A DNA stretch of 6,030 bases from NCBI GenBank assembly GCA_900549655.1, contig UROZ01000122.1:1-6030 (forward strand). Reading direction: 5' to 3'. The notes beneath the pieces are model-generated. The model saw only the letters and a list, made by a program, of their open reading frames with translations. It was not told the origin of the DNA and made no database searches. This document shows, in pieces, positions 1 to 5,950 of the stretch (positions are counted from its first letter, which is position 1; each line of letters begins with the position of its first letter). Both the position numbers and the translations under genes were made by a program. This DNA comes from an uncultured Collinsella sp. (lineage in GTDB: Bacteria > Actinomycetota > Coriobacteriia > Coriobacteriales > Coriobacteriaceae).

Positions 1-104
1 CGTGCCATCGCGTGGTGGCGGCCGACGGATCGCTCAACGGATATGCCGGCGGCCTTGACCGCAAGGAGTGGCTGCTGCGGCTCGAGGGTGCGTACGAGGA
101 GTAA
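1..104 (+). CDS. O6-alkylguanine-DNA alkyltransferase, C-terminal fragment (5' end outside window)
   Basis: Reading from base 3 gives 33 residues starting CHRVVAADGSLNGYAGGLDR and ending LLRLEGAYEE at the TAA at 102-104. The partial codon before it (..CG) fits proline, giving the family's PCHRVV active-site motif. The later GYAGGL and K-x-WLL-x-LEG blocks also match the C-terminus of methylated-DNA-[protein]-cysteine S-methyltransferases (Ogt/MGMT family). These proteins repair O6-alkylguanine by moving the alkyl group irreversibly onto the motif cysteine. That cysteine (codon 3-5) is present, which argues against an alkyltransferase-like (ATL) protein, where tryptophan usually replaces it. 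Only the last part of the gene is visible, so total length, start and any fused N-terminal domain (for example an Ada-type domain) are unknown. A hairpin downstream and a 228-bp gap suggest it is transcribed separately from the two-component system. Confidence 0.85.
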   Translation, partial: CHRVVAADGSLNGYAGGLDRKEWLLRLEGAYEE

Positions 105-126
105 CGTCAGGACACTTTGCATAGCC

Positions 127-159
127 AAGACGCCGTGAAAGAACGAGTCGCCGTCTTTT
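127..159 (+). terminator. Possible weak intrinsic terminator after the alkyltransferase gene
   Basis: AAGACG (127-132) pairs with CGTCTT (152-157). The stem continues past one C-C mismatch with a further CG/CG pair, and four T's (156-159) run through its 3' side. It lies 22 bases after the stop codon, where a terminator is expected. The stem is short, the loop is large and the T-tract is brief, so it is a weak example. Confidence 0.35.
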
Positions 160-197
160 CGCGACCGGCATGCGTCCAAGCGCTCGGCATCTGAGCC

Positions 198-212
198 TTA
201 AGTTTGGTTAAG
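198..212 (+). promoter_or_regulatory. Direct-repeat pair TTAAG-N5-TTAAG, candidate response-regulator box (distal)
   Basis: TTAAG occurs at 198-202 and again at 208-212, a period of 10 bp, close to one helical turn. OmpR/PhoB-family regulators bind as head-to-tail dimers to direct repeats of this period, and the repeat resembles the published CiaR-type motif (NTTAAG-N5-WTTAAG), although that motif has an 11-bp period. It lies about 120 bp upstream of an OmpR-family regulator gene, so autoregulation is a reasonable inference. A five-base repeat can arise by chance. Confidence 0.4.
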
Positions 213-249
213 CCATATCCTGCGTATTTGAAAACGTGCAGGTTGAGCA

Positions 250-266
250 GCTAAGGCTGCGCTAAG
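250..266 (+). promoter_or_regulatory. Direct-repeat pair GCTAAG-N5-GCTAAG, candidate response-regulator box (proximal)
   Basis: GCTAAG occurs at 250-255 and 261-266 with an 11-bp period. It shares the core TAAG with the distal pair at 198-212. It ends 16 bases upstream of the candidate -10 at 283-288, so it overlaps the expected -35 position, as in promoters where a PhoB-type activator box replaces a poor -35. The first half also lies in a small inverted repeat, GCAGC-TAAG-GCTGC (247-260). Binding by the downstream regulator is inferred. Confidence 0.42.
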
Positions 267-288
267 ACGGCTGGCGGTGCGCTATCAT
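260..288 (+). promoter_or_regulatory. Candidate promoter of the two-component system
   Basis: TATCAT (283-288) is a fair -10 hexamer. The sequence 17 bp upstream (260-265) is no recognisable -35 and instead overlaps the GCTAAG repeat, which fits an activator-dependent promoter. Transcription would start near 295, leaving a leader of about 38 bases. A second possible -10, TATAGC at 307-312, has no evident -35 partner. TTGAAA at 228-233 is a fair -35 but has no good -10 at 17-18 bp. Confidence 0.35.
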
Positions 289-321
289 CGGCGGTATCGA
301 AACCTGTATAGCCGTGCGCCA

Positions 322-326
322 AAGGA
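322..326 (+). promoter_or_regulatory. Ribosome binding site of the response regulator
   Basis: AAGGA lies 6 bases before the ATG at 333, a good Shine-Dalgarno core at good spacing. It supports that start, as does the protein beginning directly with the receiver-domain first strand (MKLMLAEDE). Confidence 0.7.
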
Positions 327-332
327 ACAACT

Positions 333-1022
333 ATGAAGCTGATGCTTGCCGAGGACGAACCCGGCCTCTCCCGTGCCCTTACCGCGATTCTTCAACATAG
401 CGACTACGAGGTCGATGCCGCCCTCGACGGTCTGACGGCGCTCGAATATCTGCTCGCCAACGACTATGACGCCGCAATCCTGGACATCATGGTGCCCGGC
501 ATGGATGGCATTGAGGTGCTCAAGCGCACACGCGCCGCCGGTAAGCGACTGCCCATCATCATGCTCACGGCCAAAAGCGAGGTGTCCGATAAGGTTGAGG
601 GCCTGGACGCCGGCGCCAATGACTATCTGACCAAGCCGTTTGCCGCCAAGGAGCTGCTCGCGCGCATTCGCGCCATGACGCGCGCCGCGACTGCGATCGA
701 TGCCACGACGCTCAGTGTGGGCAACGTGCGCCTCGATACGGCGGCTTGCACGCTTGTGGGTCCCTTGGGCGAGGAACACCTAGCCAATCGCGAGTTTCAG
801 CTTATGGAACTCTTTATGCGCAACGCTGGCACGCGCATGCCCACCGAGCGTCTGATGCTCGAGGTTTGGGGTGAGGACGCGCCCGAAGGCGCCAACGTGG
901 TGTGGGTCTACATCTCGTACCTGCGCAAAAAGCTGGCGGCGCTGGGTGCCAATGTGGCCATCCGCGCGTCGCGCAACCAGGGATATTCGCTTGAGGTTGT
1001 CGAGGAAGGCGAGCAGGCGTGA
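333..1022 (+). CDS. OmpR/PhoB-family DNA-binding response regulator
   Basis: This 229-residue cytoplasmic transcription regulator has the usual length for its family. The N-terminal receiver domain (about 1-115) has the acidic pocket E7-D8, the phosphoacceptor D51 (in ILDIMVPGMDG), the switch residue T79 (IMLTAKS) and the conserved K101 followed by proline (LTKPF). A linker leads to a C-terminal winged-helix DNA-binding domain (about 130-222), with the block NREFQLMELFMRN, the recognition-helix region VVWVYISYLRKKL, and the closing hairpin ending GYSLEV. All residues needed for phosphorylation are present. The partner is almost certainly the kinase immediately downstream, whose start codon overlaps this stop codon. 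TAAG direct repeats upstream suggest autoregulation. Which other genes it controls is not shown; the adjacent ABC transporter is the natural guess, but the same repeats are absent from the gap before that transporter. Confidence 0.96.
   Translation: MKLMLAEDEPGLSRALTAILQHSDYEVDAALDGLTALEYLLANDYDAAILDIMVPGMDGIEVLKRTRAAGKRLPIIMLTAKSEVSDKVEGLDAGANDYLTKPFAAKELLARIRAMTRAATAIDATTLSVGNVRLDTAACTLVGPLGEEHLANREFQLMELFMRNAGTRMPTERLMLEVWGEDAPEGANVVWVYISYLRKKLAALGANVAIRASRNQGYSLEVVEEGEQA
1002..1009 (+). promoter_or_regulatory. Ribosome binding site of the histidine kinase, inside the regulator gene
   Basis: GAGGAAGG lies 9 bases before the GTG at 1019, within the last codons of the regulator gene. It favours the GTG start over the in-frame ATG at 1046, which has no comparable site. 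The regulator stop (TGA, 1020-1022) overlaps the GTG, the classic translational-coupling layout. Confidence 0.6.
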
Positions 1023-2392
1023 GCGTGCGCACGTGGTGTAAACGCATGACGGAGCGGTTTCACGCCGCCTCGAGTAGTACGGGGCGGGCAAATTCTGCTG
1101 ACGCATTGGGCCGCCGTCTGCGTCGCAAGTTCATCCTGGTTGCCATGGGCGCCGTGACCGTGGTGCTCACGCTCATCATCGCCGGCATCAACATCGTCAA
1201 TTATTCGCATGTCTGCAAGATGGCCGACGCTCGCCTGGACTATATCCTGGCGGGCAAGGACGGTATCGATTGGGGGAACGAGCCTAAAGCCGATCCCGGC
1301 CAGGATGCGGTTGCCGGCAAGGTTGCTACTGGTAACCGGGCGGCTGTTCGCGACGGGCGTTTTGAAGGCATGACGGCGGAAGCTCCCTTTGACACGCGCT
1401 ACTTTACGGTGACGATTGCCGCCGGACAGGTTGCCGATGTCAACACGGCCCGCATTGCCGCGGTGGGTGCCAAGCGCGCCGCCAGTATTGCCGCAAAGTT
1501 GCATTCCAAGGGTTGGGTCTCGGGTTTTTCTGGCAATTATCGCTATACGACTGACGTTCAAGACGGTGAGACCACCTATGTGTTCGTGGACTGCTCGCGT
1601 GAGCTTGCAAGCTTTCATTCGTTTTTGAGCGCGAGCGTGGCAATCAGTTGCATTGGCTGGTTGGCAGTGCTGGCAATTGTGGCGGGCGCCTCGGGTGCGG
1701 TGATTCGGCCGATGGTCGAGAGCTACAGCAAGCAAAAGCGCTTTATTACCGATGCAAGCCACGAGATCAAGACGCCGCTAGCTGTGATCGACGCCGCCAA
1801 CGAGGTGCAGGAAATCGAGAGCGGCGAGAGCGAATGGACGCAGAGCATTCACGAGCAGGTCGCGCGGCTGACGGCGCTGACGGAGCGTCTGGTGTTCCTG
1901 GCGCGTATGGACGAGGGTTCGGCCGGCTTTACCATGACATCGATCGATCTTTCGGAGGCCGTGGACAAGGCGGCGGCGCCGTTTGAGTCGGTGGCGGTTT
2001 CGCGCGGCAAGCGTTTGTCGACGTCGATTGCGAGTGGCGTGCGGGCCCATGCCGATGCTGCGGCGGTAGCGCAGGTGGTTGAGTTGCTGCTGGACAACGC
2101 CACACGCTACGCAAGCGAGGGCAGCGTGATTGAGCTAAGCCTGCGCGCAGACTCGCGCGGTGCGGGCAAAGGCTCGGCCGAGCTTGTCGTATCGAATGCT
2201 GTTGATGAGCTGCCCGAGGGTGACCTGGACCGGCTGTTTGACCGCTTCTACCGCGCAGATGTCTCGCGTAACTCCAAGACGGGCGGCTCGGGCGTGGGCC
2301 TATCTGTGGTGCGAGCCATCGCCGAGGCCCATGGCGGGAGTGCTTCTGTCTGCGGCCACAGCAACCAGATTACCTTCATCGTCCGCTTCTAA
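1019..2392 (+). CDS. Membrane-bound sensor histidine kinase
   Basis: This 457-residue protein autophosphorylates and passes phosphate to the adjacent regulator. Domains in order: a basic cytoplasmic N-terminus; transmembrane segment 1 (about 39-60); an extracytoplasmic sensor region of roughly 140 residues (61-201) that matches no domain I recognise; transmembrane segment 2 (about 203-224); a very short link; the HisKA domain with FITDASHEIKTPLAVI (phosphorylated H248, followed by E249 and T252 of the usual phosphatase motif); and a HATPase domain. The N-box is LLLDNATRYA (N360), the F-box DRLFDRFYRAD (404-414), and the G2 box GGSGVGLSVV (422-431). Only about 23 residues separate TM2 from H248, so no full HAMP domain fits. 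The usual G1 motif D-x-G-x-G is absent, with VVSNAVDELPEGDL (390-403) in its place. Intact H, N, F and G2 boxes suggest an active kinase. The start is GTG at 1019, overlapping the regulator stop; ATG 1046 is an alternative. Confidence 0.95.
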   Translation: MSVRTWCKRMTERFHAASSSTGRANSADALGRRLRRKFILVAMGAVTVVLTLIIAGINIVNYSHVCKMADARLDYILAGKDGIDWGNEPKADPGQDAVAGKVATGNRAAVRDGRFEGMTAEAPFDTRYFTVTIAAGQVADVNTARIAAVGAKRAASIAAKLHSKGWVSGFSGNYRYTTDVQDGETTYVFVDCSRELASFHSFLSASVAISCIGWLAVLAIVAGASGAVIRPMVESYSKQKRFITDASHEIKTPLAVIDAANEVQEIESGESEWTQSIHEQVARLTALTERLVFLARMDEGSAGFTMTSIDLSEAVDKAAAPFESVAVSRGKRLSTSIASGVRAHADAAAVAQVVELLLDNATRYASEGSVIELSLRADSRGAGKGSAELVVSNAVDELPEGDLDRLFDRFYRADVSRNSKTGGSGVGLSVVRAIAEAHGGSASVCGHSNQITFIVRF

Positions 2393-2427
2393 AACCTGCC
2401 AAAATAAACCTGTCCCTTTTTGGTCGG
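2390..2427. repeat. REP-like palindromic repeat, copy 1 (inverted relative to copy 2)
   Basis: A 33-bp core (2395-2427) matches the reverse complement of 5951-5983 at 31 of 33 positions, the first 29 without a break. Flanking TAAAA extends the match outward to 38 bp, running into the kinase stop codon. The element is built as CCTGCCAAAA, a 13-base centre containing CCTGTCCC, then a right arm. In this copy the right arm is TTTTGGTCGG, with two changes from a perfect palindrome, so its own hairpin is imperfect. It may act as a partial terminator between the two-component system and the transporter. The GGGACAGG core resembles palindromes associated with IS200-like (REP-associated tyrosine transposase) proteins in other bacteria; that link is from memory and unverified. 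Confidence 0.8.
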
Positions 2428-2447
2428 CGTGAAATGGGTAATACTAA
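2420..2447 (+). promoter_or_regulatory. Weak candidate promoter of the ABC transporter genes
   Basis: TTGGTC (2420-2425) and TACTAA (2442-2447) are separated by 16 bp; TAATAC (2439-2444) is an alternative -10. Each hexamer matches consensus at only about half its positions. Some promoter may be needed here if the repeat before it ends transcription from the kinase. No TTAAG or CTAAG direct repeats like those upstream of the regulator were found in this gap. Confidence 0.25.
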
Positions 2448-2462
2448 AGAGTTATCCGACCA
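2421..2462. repeat. 7-bp inverted repeat TGGTCGG / CCGACCA around the transporter leader
   Basis: TGGTCGG (2421-2427), the right end of repeat copy 1, is exactly complementary to CCGACCA (2456-2462), with 28 bases between. The second arm abuts the GATGGGAA ribosome-binding region. It could be an RNA hairpin in read-through transcripts, an operator, or chance. Confidence 0.4.
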
Positions 2463-2470
2463 GATGGGAA
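2463..2470 (+). promoter_or_regulatory. Probable ribosome binding site of the ABC ATPase
   Basis: GATGGGAA lies 7 bases before the ATG at 2478. It is a modest Shine-Dalgarno match, but it fits the start that gives the standard beginning of an ABC ATPase (MAYIEFKDVIKAY). Confidence 0.45.
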
Positions 2471-2477
2471 CCGATCG

Positions 2478-3179
2478 ATGGCCTATATCGAATTCAAAGA
2501 CGTCATCAAAGCATACGGCGAGGGCGATGCCCGCATCCATGCGCTCGACGGCGCGAGCTTTACCGTTGAGCGCGGTGAGCTCGCCATTATCCTGGGCGCC
2601 TCGGGTGCCGGCAAGACCACGGCGCTCAACATTCTGGGCGGTATGGACACGGTAACCTCCGGCACCGTGACGGTGGACGGGCGCGATGTGAGCTCCGCTA
2701 ACGAGGCGCAGCTCGTGGAATACCGCCGCGCCGACGTCGGCTTTGTCTTCCAGTTCTACAATCTGGTCCCCAACCTGACGGCGCTCGAAAACGTCGAGCT
2801 TGCGGCGCAAATCTGCCCCGATTCGCTCGATGCCGAGCAAACGCTTTGCCAGGTTGGCCTGGGTGAGCGCCTCGCCAACTTCCCCGCGCAGCTTTCGGGC
2901 GGCGAGCAGCAGCGCGTGTCCATCGCCCGTGCACTGGCAAAGAACCCCAAGCTGCTCCTGTGCGACGAGCCCACGGGTGCACTCGACTACAAAACCGGCA
3001 AGCAGATCTTGCAGCTGCTGCAGGACACTTGCCGCAAGCAGGGCATTACGGTCATCATCATCACCCACAACTCTGCGTTGGCGCCCATGGCCGATCGCCT
3101 GATCCGCTTTAAGAGCGGCCGCGTGGAGAGCGAGACGGTCCAGCAAAATCCCGTGCCTATCGAGACGATCGAGTGGTAG
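2478..3179 (+). CDS. ABC transporter ATP-binding protein, MacB/LolD/FtsE type
   Basis: This 233-residue cytoplasmic ATPase powers the permease encoded directly after it and is of normal length for the class. Motifs in order: an A-loop region tyrosine at 13 (KAYG); Walker A GASGAGKTT (40-48); Q-loop glutamine Q92 in FVFQFYNLVPNLT; signature LSGGEQQRVSIARAL (139-153); Walker B LLLCDEP (159-165) with catalytic E164; D-loop GALD (167-170); H-loop H197 in IIITHN. All catalytic residues are intact. The FQFYNLVPNLTALENV stretch and the SGGEQQRV signature are typical of the MacB/LolD/BceA group, which pairs with FtsX-type permeases and usually drives conformational work across the membrane rather than classical import. 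The substrate cannot be told from this subunit. The C-terminal tail after about 215 is family-variable. Confidence 0.96.
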   Translation: MAYIEFKDVIKAYGEGDARIHALDGASFTVERGELAIILGASGAGKTTALNILGGMDTVTSGTVTVDGRDVSSANEAQLVEYRRADVGFVFQFYNLVPNLTALENVELAAQICPDSLDAEQTLCQVGLGERLANFPAQLSGGEQQRVSIARALAKNPKLLLCDEPTGALDYKTGKQILQLLQDTCRKQGITVIIITHNSALAPMADRLIRFKSGRVESETVQQNPVPIETIEW

Positions 3180-3184
3180 CGCCC

Positions 3185-5950
3185 ATGGACCAGGACTGCC
3201 AAAACAGCCTACGCCGCGACGCGCAGAACACGGAGCGCGAGCAGGATTTTACGACCTACCGCACTGCCCAAAGCTCAAACGATATGGTGCCGACGGTTTT
3301 TCGCCGTGGCATCTACCGCACAATCCGAGGCAGTCTTAAGCGCTTCTTGTCAATCGTGGTCATCACCGCGCTTGGCGTGAGCGTGATGTGCGGCCTTAAG
3401 GCGGGTTGCGAGGACCTGTGCGATTCGGTTGACGCCTACTTCGACCAGCAAAATGTCTATGACATTAACGTGCAGTCGACCTATGGCCTGACTGACGATG
3501 ATCTCGACGCCATCCAAGAGGTCGATGGCGTCGAAACGGCCGAAGGCATCTACACCGAGACCGCCTACACCGCCGTGGGCACAACGCGCGAGCGCGTGGT
3601 CGTGCAAAGTCTCTCCAAGGAGAACATCGATCAGCCGGTGCTCGTGAACGGCGATTTGCCCGAGAGCGCCGATGAAGTCGCGGTGACTTCGAAGTTCCTG
3701 AAGGCATCGGGCAAGAAAATCGGCGATACGGTGAGTTTTGCCGCCAATGACGCGAGTTCGTCGAACCAAAGCGCCAAGGATCAGTTTGCCGCGGGCGATT
3801 ACACCATTACGGCTGAGGTCCTCGACCCCACTGATGTAAGTTCTGACTCGACAGTCAACGCCTTTCGCGCTGCTTCGGCGGCGGACTATAAGTTCTATGT
3901 GAGCGAGGACGCCGCGACATCTTCTTCCTACTCCGCGGTCCACGTGATCGTCGAGGGAGCCAAGAGCCTCAACTCCTATTCGGATTCCTACGCGGCAAAG
4001 ATCAATGAGGTCAAGGGCAATATCGAGAAGATCCGCGAGGAGCGTGAGAAGGCGCGCGCCCAGGAGCTGACGGTCGACACGCCGGCGAGCTTGGACGCGG
4101 CTGAGCGTCAGGCGAATATGCTCTTTGGGATTGAGCAGGACAACATCAATCGCATGGCAGAGGGCAGCGAGGAGCGCGTGCAAGCGCAGACCGACCTGGA
4201 TCAGCGCCGCGCCGCCGCCGACCAGCAGTTTGCCGATGCCCGCGCCGAGCTTTCCGATCTGGGCGAATGCACCTGGTACATCCAGGACCGCGGCAATATC
4301 GCAAGCTACTCGAGCGTGGAGAGCGATAGCTCGTCAATTGAAGCCATCGCCACGGTGTTCCCGTTCATCTTCTTTATCGTCGCCGTGCTCATCAGCCTTA
4401 CCACCGCCACGCGTATGGTCGAGGAGGAGCGCACGCTCATCGGCCTGTATAAGGCGCTCGGCTATTCGCGCGGACGCATCCTGTCCAAATACGTGGACTA
4501 TGCGCTGTGGGCTTGTCTGATCGGCGGCGTGCTCGGCAACATCATCGGATTTGTGGGCCTGCCGCTGTTCCTGTTTACGGTGTTCGACGACATGTACTCA
4601 CTGCCCCAGATGCTACTTTCGTACGACATCGTGTCCTCGATCGTTTCGGTGGCGCTGTTTGCCGTGGGCGTGGTGGGCGCCACGATTGTCGCCTGCCGCC
4701 ACGAGATGGCCGAGACCCCTGCCTCGCTCATGCGCCCCAAGGCCCCGCGCGCTGGCTCGCGCATCTTGCTCGAGCGCATCGGCTTTATCTGGCGCCGCAT
4801 GGGCTTTTTGAACAAGGTGGCGGCGCGTAACCTGTTCCGCTACAAAAAGCGCGCCTTTATGACCATCTTCGGCATCGCAGGTTGCACGGCGCTCGTGATC
4901 TGCGGCATGGGTATTCGTGACACATCGGTGGCGCTTTCGCCCAAGCAGTACGGGCACATTACGCGCTATGACCTGCTGGCGGTCGCCAATCCCGATGACT
5001 TTACGCAGACGTGCGCGGCGTTGGACGAGCGCAGTGCGGCCAAGGACTCCAATGTGACCGTGACCTCGACGCTGCCGATTATGACCGACAACGTCACCTT
5101 TACGTTTGGCGGCAAGAGCGAGACCGTGCAGCTGATCGTGGTGCCCGATGACCGCACGAACGACCTGAACGACTACGTGCGCCTAGAGGACGAGTCCAAA
5201 GAACCGCTCGCCCTGCGTGACGGGGATGTGTATTTGAGCAAGAGCTCTCAGCTGGTGCTGGGGATCAAGCCGGGCGATACGGCACACGTCCAGGATTCGT
5301 CGCTCAATGTTGCCAAGGTCAAAGTCAGCGACATCTCGCTCAACTATCTGGGCAACACGCTTTACATGACGCAGGGCACCTATGAGCGCGCGTTCGGTCG
5401 AAGTGCACGCCTTAACGGCGTCTTTGTGCTGCTTAAGGGTTCGTCGGCCGACCAGATTGCGTTTAGCAAGAATCTTAAGAGTGACGGTTGGCTTACGATT
5501 TCGAGCACGGCCGAACATTGGCAGAACTACGAGGCGAACTTTACGATTATCAATTCCGTCGTGGTGCTCGTGACCTTTATGGCGGCGTGCCTATCGTTTG
5601 TGGTGGTGTTTACGCTGTCCAACACGAATATCTCCGAGCGCGAGCGCGAGCTGGCGACCATCAAGGTGCTGGGCTTCCGCCGTGGCGAGGTACACCATTA
5701 CGTCAACAAGGAGACGTTGATCCTCACGGCGATTGGCACCGCACTGGGCGTGCCGCTGGGTGGCCTGCTTGCCGAGAGCTTTACGTACATCCTGCAGATG
5801 CCGTCGCTGTACTTTGACGTTGAGGTCGAGCCGCTAAGCTACGTGCTCGCCGTAGTGCTTTCCTTCGGCTTTACGTTTATCGTCAACCTCGCCACCAACC
5901 GAACTCTCAATAAGATCGACATGGTCGGCGCCCTCAAGAGCGCCGAGTAA
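3185..5950 (+). CDS. Large FtsX-type ABC transporter permease with two FtsX domains
   Basis: This 921-residue membrane subunit partners the ATPase just upstream. From the ATG at 3185: a hydrophilic N-terminus of about 40 residues; TM1 (about 53-72); a large extracytoplasmic domain (about 73-387) with a charged, heptad-like helical stretch near 270-358; the first FtsX domain with three TM helices (388-408, 439-465, 481-503) and the cytoplasmic coupling region TRMVEEERTLIGLYKALGYS; a family-typical link with ARNLFRYKKR; TM5 (558-576); a second extracytoplasmic domain (about 577-787); and a second FtsX domain (TMs 788-811, 843-869, 884-903) with ERERELATIKVLGFRRGEV. That totals eight TM segments by eye. 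Such proteins are annotated as FtsX-like or MacB-type permeases; substrates are mostly unknown. The start is uncertain: GTG 3173 overlaps the ATPase stop by 7 bases, ATG 3185 follows it by 5, and ATG 3284 would begin MVPTVFRRGIYR, close to many relatives. It probably shares an operon with the ATPase. Confidence 0.93.
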   Translation: MDQDCQNSLRRDAQNTEREQDFTTYRTAQSSNDMVPTVFRRGIYRTIRGSLKRFLSIVVITALGVSVMCGLKAGCEDLCDSVDAYFDQQNVYDINVQSTYGLTDDDLDAIQEVDGVETAEGIYTETAYTAVGTTRERVVVQSLSKENIDQPVLVNGDLPESADEVAVTSKFLKASGKKIGDTVSFAANDASSSNQSAKDQFAAGDYTITAEVLDPTDVSSDSTVNAFRAASAADYKFYVSEDAATSSSYSAVHVIVEGAKSLNSYSDSYAAKINEVKGNIEKIREEREKARAQELTVDTPASLDAAERQANMLFGIEQDNINRMAEGSEERVQAQTDLDQRRAAADQQFADARAELSDLGECTWYIQDRGNIASYSSVESDSSSIEAIATVFPFIFFIVAVLISLTTATRMVEEERTLIGLYKALGYSRGRILSKYVDYALWACLIGGVLGNIIGFVGLPLFLFTVFDDMYSLPQMLLSYDIVSSIVSVALFAVGVVGATIVACRHEMAETPASLMRPKAPRAGSRILLERIGFIWRRMGFLNKVAARNLFRYKKRAFMTIFGIAGCTALVICGMGIRDTSVALSPKQYGHITRYDLLAVANPDDFTQTCAALDERSAAKDSNVTVTSTLPIMTDNVTFTFGGKSETVQLIVVPDDRTNDLNDYVRLEDESKEPLALRDGDVYLSKSSQLVLGIKPGDTAHVQDSSLNVAKVKVSDISLNYLGNTLYMTQGTYERAFGRSARLNGVFVLLKGSSADQIAFSKNLKSDGWLTISSTAEHWQNYEANFTIINSVVVLVTFMAACLSFVVVFTLSNTNISERERELATIKVLGFRRGEVHHYVNKETLILTAIGTALGVPLGGLLAESFTYILQMPSLYFDVEVEPLSYVLAVVLSFGFTFIVNLATNRTLNKIDMVGALKSAE

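Noticed and set aside
228..256. Promoter built on TTGAAA (228-233) as -35
   Set aside because: At 17-18 bp spacing the -10 would be CTAAGG or TAAGGC, both poor matches. TATCAT at 283-288 is a better -10, although it lacks a good -35.
285..779. Open frame of 164 codons on the - strand
   Set aside because: It lies antisense to the response regulator, whose receiver-domain motifs are unmistakable on the + strand. Its composition is the mirror of a high-GC coding region and it shows no recognisable motif.
908..1762. Long open frame of 284 codons on the - strand
   Set aside because: It spans antisense parts of both the regulator and kinase genes. The product is rich in Arg, His and Ala with no domain, as expected for a shadow frame in GC-rich DNA.
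2434..2655. Small + strand open frame beginning near the gap before the ATPase (73 codons)
   Set aside because: It overlaps the ATPase in another frame for most of its length, and the overlapping product is Ser/Arg/Pro-rich without motifs. The ATPase start at 2478 accounts for this region.
2376..3146. Open frame of 256 codons on the - strand
   Set aside because: It is antisense to the complete ABC ATPase and runs through the intergenic repeat. No motif or plausible start context was seen.
3350..4183. Open frame of 277 codons on the - strand
   Set aside because: It is antisense to the permease N-terminal half. Its Leu/Arg/Asp/Val-rich composition reflects complementary codons, and no domain is recognisable.
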